Shown: positions 21,568 through 30,156 of the stretch, piece by piece
How positions within the stretch are numbered: position 1 is the first letter of the stretch
How the letters are laid out: the number at the start of each line of letters is the position of its first letter
Assembly (NCBI GenBank): GCA_028023455.1
Contig: JAQFVV010012394.1
Span: forward strand, 20,418,353-20,482,352
Length of the DNA: 64,000 nucleotides
DNA from: Epiperipatus broadwayi
Taxonomy: Eukaryota; Onychophora; Udeonychophora; Euonychophora; Peripatidae
Reading direction: 5' to 3'
Translations under genes and position numbers: made by a program
The notes under the pieces: model-generated
The model's database searches: none
What the model saw: only the letters and a program-made list of their open reading frames with translations
Told to the model about the DNA's origin: nothing

Positions 21568-21624
21568 ATCCAAGGCTCCTCACTGATGAAGGCTACAAGC
21601 CAGAAACTAATCTGAGGATAGGAT
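21568..21624 (+). ncRNA. Hammerhead motif, RZ1 composite copy 2
   Basis: ATCCAA, CCTCA, CTGATGA, GGC-TACAA-GCC, GAA and ACTAAT; the palindromic stem III is broken and the triplet is ATC. Outer stem I has lost TTGGAT (reads taggat). Confidence 0.5.
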
Positions 21625-21643
21625 CTAGGTGCAGTATTCTCAG

Positions 21644-21702
21644 ATCCAAGGCTCCCCACTGACGAAGGCCACAAGCCAGAAACTAGTCTGGGGATATTAG
21701 AT
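21644..21702 (+). ncRNA. Hammerhead motif, RZ1 composite copy 3
   Basis: CTGACGA, GGC-CACAA-GCC, GAA, ACTAGT, GTC triplet and TGGGG all intact; CCCCA on the 5' side makes inner stem I fully Watson-Crick. Outer stem I carries one change (TTAGAT). Confidence 0.7.
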
Positions 21703-22052
21703 GAGTAGGCACTAGATGGGGATTTTATGTACAAGCCTTCTGGAATTCATCGATTACTTTGGCTTGCACTGAGTGGTAATATGTATAGAGAGTTTTGCAT
21801 GTTTTAATGACAGTTATAAGTAAGCATAAGAAATGGTGATTATGTGATGTTTATTGGCTTAAAACAATCCTGACTAATATGATAGTGATGGCTATGGTTA
21901 TTAAAGAACCAAAGAATCAATATGTATAGGTATTGAACAGAATTCAGACCTATATGATTATATAAGCTAATGAGTTGGATTGAAAAGTTATGGTGTTTTC
22001 ACATTTAAGACTCATAGTTTTGTAGTTAAGTAGAGATGAAAGGTGGCTGCTG

Positions 22053-22104
22053 GAGCTCCTCACTGATGAAGGCCACAAATCAGAAACTAGACTGGGGATA
22101 TTTG
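22053..22104 (+). ncRNA. Hammerhead motif, RZ1 composite copy 4
   Basis: CTCCTCA, CTGATGA, GGCCACAAATC (stem II weakened), GAA, ACTAGA, C, TGGGG. The 5' outer stem I strand is missing because of a local deletion upstream. Confidence 0.5.
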
Positions 22105-22535
22105 ATGAATAGGCACTAGATGGGGATTTTATGCATACACCTTCTGGAATCCATTGACTACTCTGGCTTGAACTGAGTGGCAATACATATGGAGAGTTTT
22201 GCCTGTTCTAATAACAGTTATAAGCAATCATAAGAAATAAGCCAGAAACTAGACTGGGGATATTTGATGAGTAGGCACTAGATGGGGATTTTATGCATAC
22301 GCCTTCTGGAATCCATTGATTACTCTGGCTTGCACTGAGTGGCAATACATATGGAGAGTTTTGCCTGTTCTAATAACAGTTATAAGCAATCATAAGAAAT
22401 AATGGTCATGTGATTATATCCTAAATGTAATTATAAAGAACTTGAACTCACACTTTTAAGCTCCATATATCTATCCAATCCATCTTATACAACTGATACA
22501 CTTGTCAACATACATGTGAAAAAGATAAATGATCT

Positions 22536-22577
22536 CCAATATACATATTTCATGCTGAACCAGAACTCATCAGCTGG
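22536..22577 (-). ncRNA. Hammerhead motif, RZ3 left arm
   Basis: Minus strand CCAG, CTGATGA, stem II GTTCTG-GTT-CAGCAT (one mismatch), GAA, stem III ATATGTAT, H17 = A, TTGG. Core residues are intact. Confidence 0.6.
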
Positions 22578-22865
22578 TCCAGATCACCATCTCCAACACA
22601 TATATACAATCAGTGCCCAGTTCATATTATAATGATAGCAAATCTTCAAACTTTAATGGACATTTTACATCATATGTGTGAGAGATCAGAGATCAACATT
22701 GGTATGACAATAATATGCACCATTCCATCCTCAGAATTTCAATGAAATGGATGGCAGAAGAGTTGGTGAGTGGAAAAGATTAAAACGTCCATTAAAGTTT
22801 GAAGATTTACTATCTTAATATAAACTGATCACTATTGTATATATGTGTGGGAGATGGTAATCAGG

Positions 22866-22906
22866 ACCGACTGATGAATGCTGGCTCAGCATAAAATACA
22901 TATATT
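22866..22906 (+). ncRNA. Hammerhead motif, RZ3 right arm, core mutated
   Basis: CTGATGA and a perfect stem II ATGCTG-GCT-CAGCAT are present, but the invariant G12 is A (AAAA instead of GAAA), which should abolish cleavage. Confidence 0.55.
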
Positions 22907-23266
22907 GGAGATCATTTTATCTTTTTCACATGTATGTGAACATGTGTATTGATTGTATAAGATGGAATGGATAGATGTAGGAGCTTGAAATTCTGAGTCA
23001 AGTCCTTTATAATAACGATAGTAAAGAATGTTTAGAGAAAAATATTAATATTGATTATTTATACATATATATTAAAGAGAGAGGAGATTATGTATATTAG
23101 AGTATATGAGACTTGAATATTTATTAAAATAATATCTATTTATCCATTTACAATTAACTTTTTTCAGATCATTATTATTATTTAATTTGCCAAATATCTT
23201 ACTTTTCGATATTTCATTTATGTTTATGTGCTAATCATTGTTTCTTTTATCAAAAATCCTCCACCT

Positions 23267-23374
23267 AGTCAAGCGTTCTTAGCCAAGAGGTCATCGCAGC
23301 CGCTTTGCAAGCAAGTAGTTGGTTACAGACGGTTGTGGGTTCGCGTCTCATCAGATGCTATGACATATGAAAAA
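23267..23374 (+). mobile_element. tRNA-derived SINE
   Basis: About 108 bp flanked by a perfect 15-bp duplication, aaaaatcctccacct, at 23252-23266 and 23375-23389. It has a pol III A box-like tagccaagaggt (23280-23291) and a B box-like gggttcgcgtctc (23338-23350) with tRNA-like spacing, and ends in an A-rich tail. A LINE-type target duplication and a short tRNA-like body define a SINE; which tRNA it came from I cannot say. Confidence 0.75.
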
Positions 23375-23725
23375 AAAAATCCTCCACCTTTCTTGATAAA
23401 ATGGAAAAAAAGATCATTGTGTTTGAAACCTAATCTCTGGATCTCTTCTTTTTTTATTCTTCAGTTTATTCCTTTATTTTAATCTCATATGCTTTTATTT
23501 AAATTTTATTCTATTTATGGATATAAGTTTTTTCATTTGTTTTATTGAGAGAAATGTTCTTGATTGAAAGACAAAAAAATACATATTGAGAAATTGAACA
23601 GGAATCTATGTGCATCTCATAATATCACATGATAACCATTGTTTATACTAGCAACTCTGTACCAACCAGAGTAATCAATGGATGCCAGAAGGCTTGTACA
23701 TAAAATCCCTATCTAATGCCTACTC

Positions 23726-23780
23726 ATCCAATATCCCCAGACTAGTTTCTGGCTTGTGGCCTTCATCAGTGAGGAGCTTT
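23726..23780 (-). ncRNA. Hammerhead motif, RZ1 left arm
   Basis: Minus strand CCTCA, CTGATGA, GGC-CACAA-GCC, GAA, ACTAGT, C, TGGGG, TTGGAT. The 5' outer stem I strand is lost at the turn-over point. Confidence 0.65.
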
Positions 23781-23827
23781 GCCAGAGGGTTGCATTAGAT
23801 CCTAAGATCTAGGTGCAGTGCTCTCAG

Positions 23828-23886
23828 ATCCAAAGCTCCTCACTGATGAAGGCCACAAGCCAGAAACTAATCTATGGATATTGGAT
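23828..23886 (+). ncRNA. Hammerhead motif, RZ1 right arm
   Basis: ATCCAA, CCTCA, CTGATGA, GGC-CACAA-GCC, GAA, ACTAAT, C, TATGG, TTGGAT. Core intact; stem III no longer palindromic and inner stem I has a mismatch. Confidence 0.6.
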
Positions 23887-23997
23887 GAGTAGGCATTAGA
23901 TAGGGATTTTATGCACAAGCCTTCTGGCATCCATTGATTAATCTGGTTGGCATAGAGTGGCACTACTGTATATAGAGTTTTGCCTTGTTTGCATCTT

Positions 23998-24239
23998 GTA
24001 ACTATTATTATTATTAGTTTGTTGTTGTTGTTGTCATGATTTATTAATTAGAAATGTAAAGTCTATTTTGACAAATTGTAACTAATTGTTTTTAATTGAA
24101 AATGGAATTGAATTGCATAAAAATAATTTCTGTTTGAAAGAATTTTTATTTGAAAAATGATTAAAATCTGCTTCTTTATTTTAATGTCTGTTTGCATTAC
24201 AGAAATGTTTTCTGAAATTTTCATAATAAGCAAAGTTTT
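23998..24239. other. AT-rich flank of the Penelope-like element
   Basis: Short TTA and TTG microsatellites at about 24006-24036. May include an uncoded or decayed 5' part of the Penelope-like element. Confidence 0.35.
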
Positions 24240-24396
24240 AGATTTAAACTATGTCACCATATAATTTGACTGATTTAAGGCTAGTTTGTTTAACTAAGAA
24301 AGATTTAGAATAATTTTTTTAAAACAATTTATTGATTTTGATCATTACACAGTTTCTTCTTCTTTTGAGGCTTTTGATAAGATTAATAATTTTAAA

Positions 24397-24831
24397 ATGG
24401 AAAGTAATTGGGTATTTGGCAGTTTAGATATTGAGAATATGTATCAGTCTGTTAATAGGTTAAGCAGTATTGATGTTCTTATATCTGTGTTGGTTAAGCA
24501 AGGTTCTTTATCAAAGAATAAAATTAGGGTAATTAAAGATTTGCTTTTATTATTGGAAGATTCTATGTATTTTACTTATAAAGGTAATTTTTATAAAATT
24601 AAGGAAGAGTGGATAATAGGTTATATTATTTCTCCTTTAGTGTATTCAGTTTATATTAATTATTTGGAGGAGCAAATTATTATTAAAAAGAATTGTTTAT
24701 ATTTAAAGTTATTTGTCAGATATGTTGATGATTGTTTATTTGTAGTTGAGAATGATCAATTGAAGGAATTTGTAAATGAGTTTAATTGTTTTGATCCTTC
24801 TATAAGATATGTGTTAGAAGGAGGGGGGTAG
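24397..24831 (+). pseudogene. Penelope-like RT, N-terminal/palm part
   Basis: 144 codons; coding resemblance extends upstream to about 24330. Residues 9-15 (SLDIENMY) carry the motif A aspartate, and YVDD at about 108-111 is the catalytic box. The usual GxPMGSPLSP stretch is reduced to IGYIISP, suggesting loss of function. It stops at TAG 24829-24831, created by the insertion at 24830. Confidence 0.7.
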
Positions 24832-25262
24832 TCATGAATTTACCTTCCTATGATGTCATTATGCTCAACATTGTTTCTGCCGGTAAGCATCGTCGGAAGA
24901 TTACATGAATGCTGTCATGGCAACAAAGACACTGACATGACTAATCTGAAAGATTTGATTTTTTTTCTAAAAACAGATAACTTTTTTTTAGAAGAGTTTA
25001 AGTTTGTAAACATTTTATTGTATATGTGTGTGAGACTATCCCAGGAATTGAAATTTTTATACCAATACATTTAAATAAAGAGATCTTAACTGAGAATATT
25101 TCAAATTTTAAAAGTGTTATAATGCTTCTTTAAATCTATTGCCTTACATCTTCTCTCACATATATATGTAAGTGGTTATACACATATAATAATGCTCACA
25201 CAACTTAATTTAATTATATCATTTTATTAATTTTAAATTTATAACTGTGTATACATTATATG

Positions 25263-28240
25263 CATCATCATCATCATCAACCATTATCAATCCACTGCAG
25301 GATGAAGGTCTCTCCAAGTTTAATCCATCTTCTCTGATCTTTAGCTTCTCTTCTCCACAACACCCCTGCACATTTTCTTATTTCATCCATCCATCTCACA
25401 TGTGGTCTCTTTCTGGGTCTTTTACAATCTCTTGGAATCCAGTTTAAAATTTCAATTGTCCATCTATTATCATCTCTTCTAGCAATATGTCCAGCCCAAC
25501 TCCATTTCAATCTTTTAATTTTTTCAATAAGGTCAGTAACACCTGTTTGTTGTCTTACCCATACATTGCGTTTTCGATCTCTTCTTGTTACTCCCAACAT
25601 ACATCTCTCCATACTCCTTTGAGTGGTCTGAAGTCTCTGTATTGCTCTTCTATTAAGTGTCCAAGTCTCAGATCCATAAGTAAATACTGGTAAAACACAT
25701 TTGTTAAAAACCATCCTTTTCAAACACATAGGCATATTTCCTTTTAGTATCAAGTTATTTCTACCAAAAGCACTCCAACCAAGTTTAATTCTATGATTAA
25801 TTTCCTCCATTATGTTTCCATCTGTATTAATAATCTGACCAAGGTATTTGTAACTGTTAACTTCTTCTAATTCTTCATAATCAATCTTTATTTTCATATT
25901 TTGAGCAAATCGATTAAACATTACTTTAGTCTTTTTAACATTTATCTTTAGTCCTACTTTTCTACTTTCATCTGCTAACTCCTGCAACATTTCCTGCAGC
26001 TCTGAAGCATTATTTGCAAAAACAACTACATCATCTGCGAAATCTAAATGACTTAAATACTCTCCATTTACTTTCACTCCTTTAGTTTCCCATTTTAATC
26101 CACAAAATACTTCTTGCAGCACTGCTGTAAAGAGTTTTGGAGATATGGAGTCACCTTGTCTTACACCTTTCTCAATGTTGATTTTTCCAGTATCATTGTG
26201 TAATCTAATTGTTGCTGTTGCATTTTTATAAATATTCTTTAAAATATGACAATATCCTGGATCTATACCTTGATGATCCAATGCTTTAATCACTGAAGAA
26301 ATGTGTATAGAATCGAATGCCTTTTCATAATCTACAAATCCAAAACATAATGACAACTCATATTCATTTGTCCTTTCTATGACTTCTCTCAATACCTGGA
26401 TATGATCTATTGTACTAAAACCACTTTTAAATCCAGCTTGTTCTCTTGGTTGGTGGAAATCCAAAGTTCTCTGTAGACGAGTTGTAATTATCTTGGTAAA
26501 ATTTTTATATAAAACTGATAAAAGGCTGATAGGTCTGTAATTTCTAATATCTTCTTTATCACCTTTTTTAAATATTAATATTATTACAGCATTCTTCCAA
26601 TCTTCCGGTACATCTTTATCATTTAGACATTTGGTATATAACTTTGCTAAAATTGTTTCTATTTCTTCACCTGCTTCTTTTAATATATCAATTATAATTC
26701 CATCATTTCCTGGAGCCTTTCCTTTCTTCATACACTTAATTGCATGTCTCACTTCTTCATTTAAAATTCTGGGCAATTCGGAAGATGTAATAGATATAGG
26801 AGGTACTTGTTCTTTATTACTATATAATTCTTGATAAAAATCTTCTACCAATTTCATGATGTCATCTCTCTTTTTAGTAATAATTCCATATTTTTTTCTT
26901 ATTGCAGATATAAATTTCCTACCAATACCAAAATGTTGTTTAACATTTTTGAGACTTTTATTTTCTTCTACAGCTTTCCTTGCTATTTCACAGTTATACT
27001 TTCTTATATCATTTTCAACTCTTTTCCGTACCATTTTACAAAATTCGAGATATTCAATTCTTTTTAATACATCATTTTTGTATATCTTCATATTCCTTCT
27101 TTTCTTCATAAATTCTCTAGTCTCAGTAGAAATTTTATTAGTCAATTGCTGCTTTTTTCTACCAGCTATGTTTGTTGCAGTTTTTAAAAGTGTATCAGTT
27201 ATTTTCATATTAATTTCATTCAAATCTGTATCATGTTCAAAATCTCCTAACACTTGAAACCTATTTGTAAGTTCTAATTTAAATTCATTAGAATGTTTCT
27301 GAAGATTAGGAATATCAACTGTAAATATTGTTTTTCTTAATAATTTTTGTCTTTCTAGTTTTACATTAACACGTAACTTACACCTTACTAATCGATGATC
27401 ACTTCCTGTGTTAAATTTATTAAGAACATTACAATCTTGAAATATGTATTTTCTGTTAGTCAAAATATAATCCAATTCTGCTGTACCTTCATTTGGATGC
27501 TTCCATGTCCATTTCCTTTCAACATTTTTCTCAAAAAATGAATTCATAATATAAAGTTTTTCTTTTTCTGCAAACTCCACAAGTCTATGTCCTCTCTCAT
27601 TTCTATTACCATAACCAAAATTACCTACAGCAATTTCATCTTTCATTTGTCTACCAATTCTAGCATTAAAGTCTCCCATAACAATTTTAAAATGTTGTTT
27701 ACTCTGATCAAAAGCCTTTTGTACATCCATATAAAAATCTTCTACTACTTCATCACCATGAGAACTTGTTGGGGCATAAACCTGAATTATCTGCATTTGG
27801 TATCTGCTATTAAGTTGTATAACTAATCTTGCCACTCTGTCCGATACACCATCAATCTCCACAATATTGTTCTTCCACTTTTTATTTATAATGAATCCTA
27901 CTCCACTTGTATTTCCAATATGTGTGCCTTTATAATAGAGTATATGTCCACTTTTTAAATCAATTGTTTCTTCTCCTTTTCTTCTAACTTCACAAAGTCC
28001 AATAATGTTCCATTTAATATAAGACAGTTCTTCTTCTAATTCTTGCAATCTTCCTTCACTTGAAAGTGATCTGCAGTTGTAAGTACCTAAATAAAAAGTT
28101 GTCATCAAATGGCAGCCTCGGTCCACAATCAGGGGATTCTCAGCACTCTCCGCCTTCAGCCACCAACCGCTGCCTTGGTGGGTGACTTTACAGCCTCCTG
28201 GGAATAAGGGCCATGCTTTATTTTTGTCTGTCATAATTGT
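25263..28240 (-). mobile_element. Full-length RTE-clade LINE
   Basis: Minus-strand element whose 3' end is a (TGATGA)-type tail (plus strand catcatcatcatcatcaacc at 25263-25281) and whose 5' end lies at or beyond 28234. It is nested inside the TIR element. The TGATGA-like 3' end is shared with the copy at 30635-31670. No target duplication could be assigned, so the 5' boundary is approximate. Confidence 0.75.
25277..28234 (-). CDS. RTE LINE polyprotein: AP endonuclease + reverse transcriptase
   Basis: 985 codons without a stop, starting at ATG 28234. A second ATG at residue 44 begins the conserved part (TYNCRSL) and may be the real start. The N-terminal domain is an AP-type endonuclease: E near 82 (CEVRR), GDFNARIG at 187-194 and SDHRLV at 278-283. 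The RT follows: KGKAPGNDGI near 504-513, NYRPISLL near 565-572, FVDYEKAFDS at 633-642 (motif A), GVRQGDSISP at 690-699 and LDFADD at 730-735 (catalytic box). The C-terminal part has the RLKWSWAGHIAR and KRP..RW.D motifs typical of RTE proteins. Single-ORF length of about 1000 residues is normal for RTE. The protein nicks target DNA and copies element RNA onto it. All catalytic residues appear present, so it may encode active enzyme; expression cannot be judged. Confidence 0.9.
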   Translation of the reverse strand: MTDKNKAWPLFPGGCKVTHQGSGWWLKAESAENPLIVDRGCHLMTTFYLGTYNCRSLSSEGRLQELEEELSYIKWNIIGLCEVRRKGEETIDLKSGHILYYKGTHIGNTSGVGFIINKKWKNNIVEIDGVSDRVARLVIQLNSRYQMQIIQVYAPTSSHGDEVVEDFYMDVQKAFDQSKQHFKIVMGDFNARIGRQMKDEIAVGNFGYGNRNERGHRLVEFAEKEKLYIMNSFFEKNVERKWTWKHPNEGTAELDYILTNRKYIFQDCNVLNKFNTGSDHRLVRCKLRVNVKLERQKLLRKTIFTVDIPNLQKHSNEFKLELTNRFQVLGDFEHDTDLNEINMKITDTLLKTATNIAGRKKQQLTNKISTETREFMKKRRNMKIYKNDVLKRIEYLEFCKMVRKRVENDIRKYNCEIARKAVEENKSLKNVKQHFGIGRKFISAIRKKYGIITKKRDDIMKLVEDFYQELYSNKEQVPPISITSSELPRILNEEVRHAIKCMKKGKAPGNDGIIIDILKEAGEEIETILAKLYTKCLNDKDVPEDWKNAVIILIFKKGDKEDIRNYRPISLLSVLYKNFTKIITTRLQRTLDFHQPREQAGFKSGFSTIDHIQVLREVIERTNEYELSLCFGFVDYEKAFDSIHISSVIKALDHQGIDPGYCHILKNIYKNATATIRLHNDTGKINIEKGVRQGDSISPKLFTAVLQEVFCGLKWETKGVKVNGEYLSHLDFADDVVVFANNASELQEMLQELADESRKVGLKINVKKTKVMFNRFAQNMKIKIDYEELEEVNSYKYLGQIINTDGNIMEEINHRIKLGWSAFGRNNLILKGNMPMCLKRMVFNKCVLPVFTYGSETWTLNRRAIQRLQTTQRSMERCMLGVTRRDRKRNVWVRQQTGVTDLIEKIKRLKWSWAGHIARRDDNRWTIEILNWIPRDCKRPRKRPHVRWMDEIRKCAGVLWRREAKDQRRWIKLGETFILQWIDNG

Positions 28241-28732
28241 ATATATGTATTGGGAAAATATTTATCATTTACACAAACATTCATTCTGCCTTATCAGGCA
28301 CTGAGAAGAAAGACCATGGTGTTTCTTGATATTGATGCATACAGACATTAATATATTAAATGTACGCACATATCCACACATACACATAAATATACGCTAT
28401 TACATATCAAAATAAATTTTTTTGATTATATACATGGACTGTGAGAATTTGAACTGGTGGAAAAGATACTATCTATGATAGAACATAGTAGATAAAATGG
28501 GATGATGGCTAAATGATACCGTTTCAAGCGAAACCAAAAAAAAAAAAAAAACCATAATAAGTTTTAAATTTGTTGTTTTTTTTTAAAAAAAATAAGTGAA
28601 AGCAAATTCTTGCGATCTTTGATGTAACGTCTCCATGTGATATGCAGACAAATTTTAGCGATTAACTTTGTCCGCAAATCACTAGGTGACATTATCTTAA
28701 AGAGCAAAAGATTAGAGTAGTACACCTTCAGG
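28241..28732. other. Right-hand body of the TIR element, possibly RTE 5' UTR
   Basis: Contains TA/CA-rich sequence (28320-28400), a long A-run near 28537-28553 and T/A-runs near 28574-28590. No coding pattern. The boundary between RTE 5' UTR and the host TIR element is not visible. Confidence 0.4.
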
Positions 28733-28769
28733 ATAATGATGTCATAGCAAGGTAAATACATGATTACCA

Positions 28770-29107
28770 GAGGGGGGTTAGATTTTGTTAAGTTTAAATT
28801 TTTAGATCTTTTGGTTATTAGAAATGTAGAGACTAATTGTTTACTATGCAGTCATTTTGTTAAAAGTAGAGATTTAGGGTTTATAATTAAACCTGATAGC
28901 TATCAGTCTGTATCTTATAAGGTAGCTGCTTTAAGAAATTATTGTTATAGGAATAAAAAATTAAATAATTCTAGTGGCATAGCTTTGTTTCAGAAATGTC
29001 AATTCTATAAAGATTATGTGAGTGTTGGCTACTCTGATAAATTTGTTAAAAGTATTTTATTTAATAGTAATATTTGTAAGGATGTAAAAAATAAAAAAAA
29101 AATATGA
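28770..29107 (+). pseudogene. Penelope-like RT, C-terminal part
   Basis: Continues the RT reading frame after the insertion: GGLDFVKFKFLDLLVIR corresponds to the FLDV..R segment, followed by a cysteine- and lysine-rich linker. The frame is lost at an A-run near 29092-29104. Codons before the duplication gaggggggt belong to the inserted TIR element. Confidence 0.7.
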
Positions 29108-29127
29108 TTTTATTTCTTTGCCATTTA

Positions 29128-29559
29128 AATTATCTTTTTATAAAATTGTATGTAAAATAGCAATTTGTTTGGAAATAAGAAAATTGCTTGGAAAAAAGAT
29201 ATTACTTTGAATAATTTAATACCAAGGAAATTTTTGATAGGAGGAATATTCCTGGTACAGTGTATTTTATCCCTTGTTTTTGTAAAAAGGTCTACATAGG
29301 TCTGAGTAGTTTGAGTTTAAATGAAAGAATAAAGGTTCATAAAAGTAGAGTTAGAAATAGATATCTTAGTTCTGCTTTGTATGTCCATGAAAAAGATACA
29401 GGCCAGACTAATAATTTGGTTGAAGCTAAGGTTGTCTTCTTTGAGAGAAATGAAATCAAAAGAAGAATTAAAGAATCTTTGTTATTGAAAATTTATTATT
29501 CTGAAGCAATTAACTTATTTAAGAGTTTTTTTTATATTAAAGGTGGATGGGATGTCTAA
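29128..29559 (+). pseudogene. Penelope-like GIY-YIG endonuclease region
   Basis: After one or two frameshifts, 29260-29559 encodes VYFIPCFCKKVYIGLSS..LNERIKVHK: the YFIP...VYIG pair is the GIY-YIG signature, with the arginine in NERI and the following H typical of Penelope. The conserved E of the second helix region is seen in LVEAKVVFFE, and RRIKESLLLK closes the domain. In Penelope elements this nuclease cuts target DNA. The frame ends normally at 29559, but upstream frameshifts disconnect it from the RT. Confidence 0.75.
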
Positions 29560-29594
29560 TATTATATATATGGTGTAGTTTTTGTAGTTCTTTA

Positions 29595-29635
29595 CACTTG
29601 AGAAGTCTTCTTATAGCAGTGAAACATTTGGTTGT
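29595..29635 (+). ncRNA. Decayed Penelope-type hammerhead motif
   Basis: About 40 nt after the GIY-YIG stop, cttgagaagtc and cagtgaaacatttgg resemble the hammerhead-like motif found in terminal repeats of Penelope-like elements (CTGANGAAG...GAAAC). The core C-T-G-A-N-G-A is mutated, so it is not expected to be active. Confidence 0.4.
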
Positions 29636-29717
29636 GTTTTATTATTATTTTCTTGGCTAGTCTGGTTGAATTTGGTAATTTTAATTATATATATAAATGT
29701 AGTGTAATATATTTTTA

Positions 29718-30100
29718 AAACAGGCAAAACTCACTATACATATTGCCACACACAGCAAGCTAGAGTAATCAATGGATGCCAGAATGCTTGTGCATAAAAT
29801 CCCCAACTAGTGCCTACTCATCCAATATCCCCAGACTAGTTTCTGGCTTGTGGCCTTCATCAGTGAGGAGCCTTAGATCTGAGAGCATTGCACCTAGATC
29901 TTAGGATCTAATGCAACCCTCCAGCAGCCACCTTTTATCTCCATTTAACTACAAAACTATGAGACTTAAACTGAAAACACCTTAATGTTTTCAATCCAAG
30001 CCCATTAGCTTATATAATCATATGTGTGTGGCAATACATATAGTGAGTTTTGCCTGTTTTAAAACAGTTATACACAAGCATAAGAAGTGGTGGTCATGTG
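29718..30100. mobile_element. RZ1 snap-back element with 12-bp target duplication
   Basis: Flanked by a perfect 12-bp direct repeat, aatatattttta, at 29706-29717 and 30101-30112. The left arm begins aaacaggcaaaactcac in minus orientation and covers about two thirds of the RZ1 unit. At about 30027 it turns over, and the plus-oriented 3' end follows (gagttttgcctgttttaaaa, then ...ggtggtcatgtg). Size 383 bp. One hammerhead is on the minus strand. Confidence 0.8.
29820..29878 (-). ncRNA. Hammerhead motif, RZ1
   Basis: Minus strand ATCTAA, CCTCA, CTGATGA, GGC-CACAA-GCC, GAA, ACTAGT, C, TGGGG, TTGGAT. Core and palindromic stem III intact; a C-to-T change in the outer stem I strand leaves a G-U pair. 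Confidence 0.75.
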
Positions 30101-30156
30101 AATATATTTTTAATGGATGTTTTAGATGAAAATATTTAATATTTGATGTGTGGAGA

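Larger units (their letters stand above)
21376..22412. mobile_element. RZ1 composite, multiple inverted and tandem pieces
   Basis: Begins ttaaaacaggcaaaactctc (minus-strand orientation), turns over near 21548, and continues with plus-oriented RZ1 pieces to the usual end ggtcatgtg at 22412. Four recognisable hammerheads and one half motif are included. The last about 180 bp is a near-perfect tandem repeat of the preceding 3' part (gccagaaactagactgggga at about 22233; gcctgttctaataacagtta twice). No flanking duplication was identified. Confidence 0.65.
22430..23012. mobile_element. RZ3 snap-back element
   Basis: A long inverted repeat: the left arm (22430-22672) starts attataaagaacttga and the right arm (22795-23012) ends tcaagtcctttataat, with about 120 bp of unique spacer. 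The arms carry opposing hammerheads at 22536-22577 and 22866-22906. Arms are diverged by scattered substitutions. A related single arm is at 35950-36150 and a ribozyme-centred fragment at 13108-13210. Confidence 0.65.
23618..23989. mobile_element. RZ1 snap-back element
   Basis: Left arm in minus orientation (accaaccagagtaatcaatg...), turn-over near 23780, right arm in plus orientation ending gagttttgccttgttt. Two hammerheads face each other. A weak possible target duplication is tgcatct at 23611-23617 and 23990-23996. Confidence 0.65.
24830..28769. mobile_element. TIR DNA transposon inserted into the Penelope-like RT
   Basis: Flanked by a perfect 9-bp duplication, gaggggggt, at 24821-24829 and 28770-28778. 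Near its ends lie imperfect 31-bp inverted repeats (24832-24862 and 28733-28763, 27 of 31 matching, tcatg.atttacctt and ctatga at the outer end). About 0.4 kb at the left and 0.5 kb at the right belong to this element; the middle is the RTE LINE. No transposase is seen. A 9-bp duplication would fit MULE or Merlin, but superfamily is not determined. The two ends extend 2 and 6 nt past the TIRs, so one terminus may be eroded. Confidence 0.7.
24240..29650 (+). mobile_element. Penelope-like element split by nested insertions
   Basis: RT sequence at 24290-24829 resumes at 28770 and is followed by a GIY-YIG endonuclease region ending at 29559. The left part ends inside codons for ...LEGGG and the right part begins GGLDF, so removing 24830-28769 plus one copy of the 9-bp duplication brings the two halves into register. 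RT plus C-terminal GIY-YIG is the defining domain order of Penelope-like elements. The element is dead: degraded RT motifs, frameshifts near 29100 and 29250. True ends were not located. Confidence 0.8.

Noticed and set aside
25244-25262. Possible target duplication of the full-length RTE copy
   Set aside because: gtgtatacattatatg next to the 3' tail has no convincing match beyond 28234.
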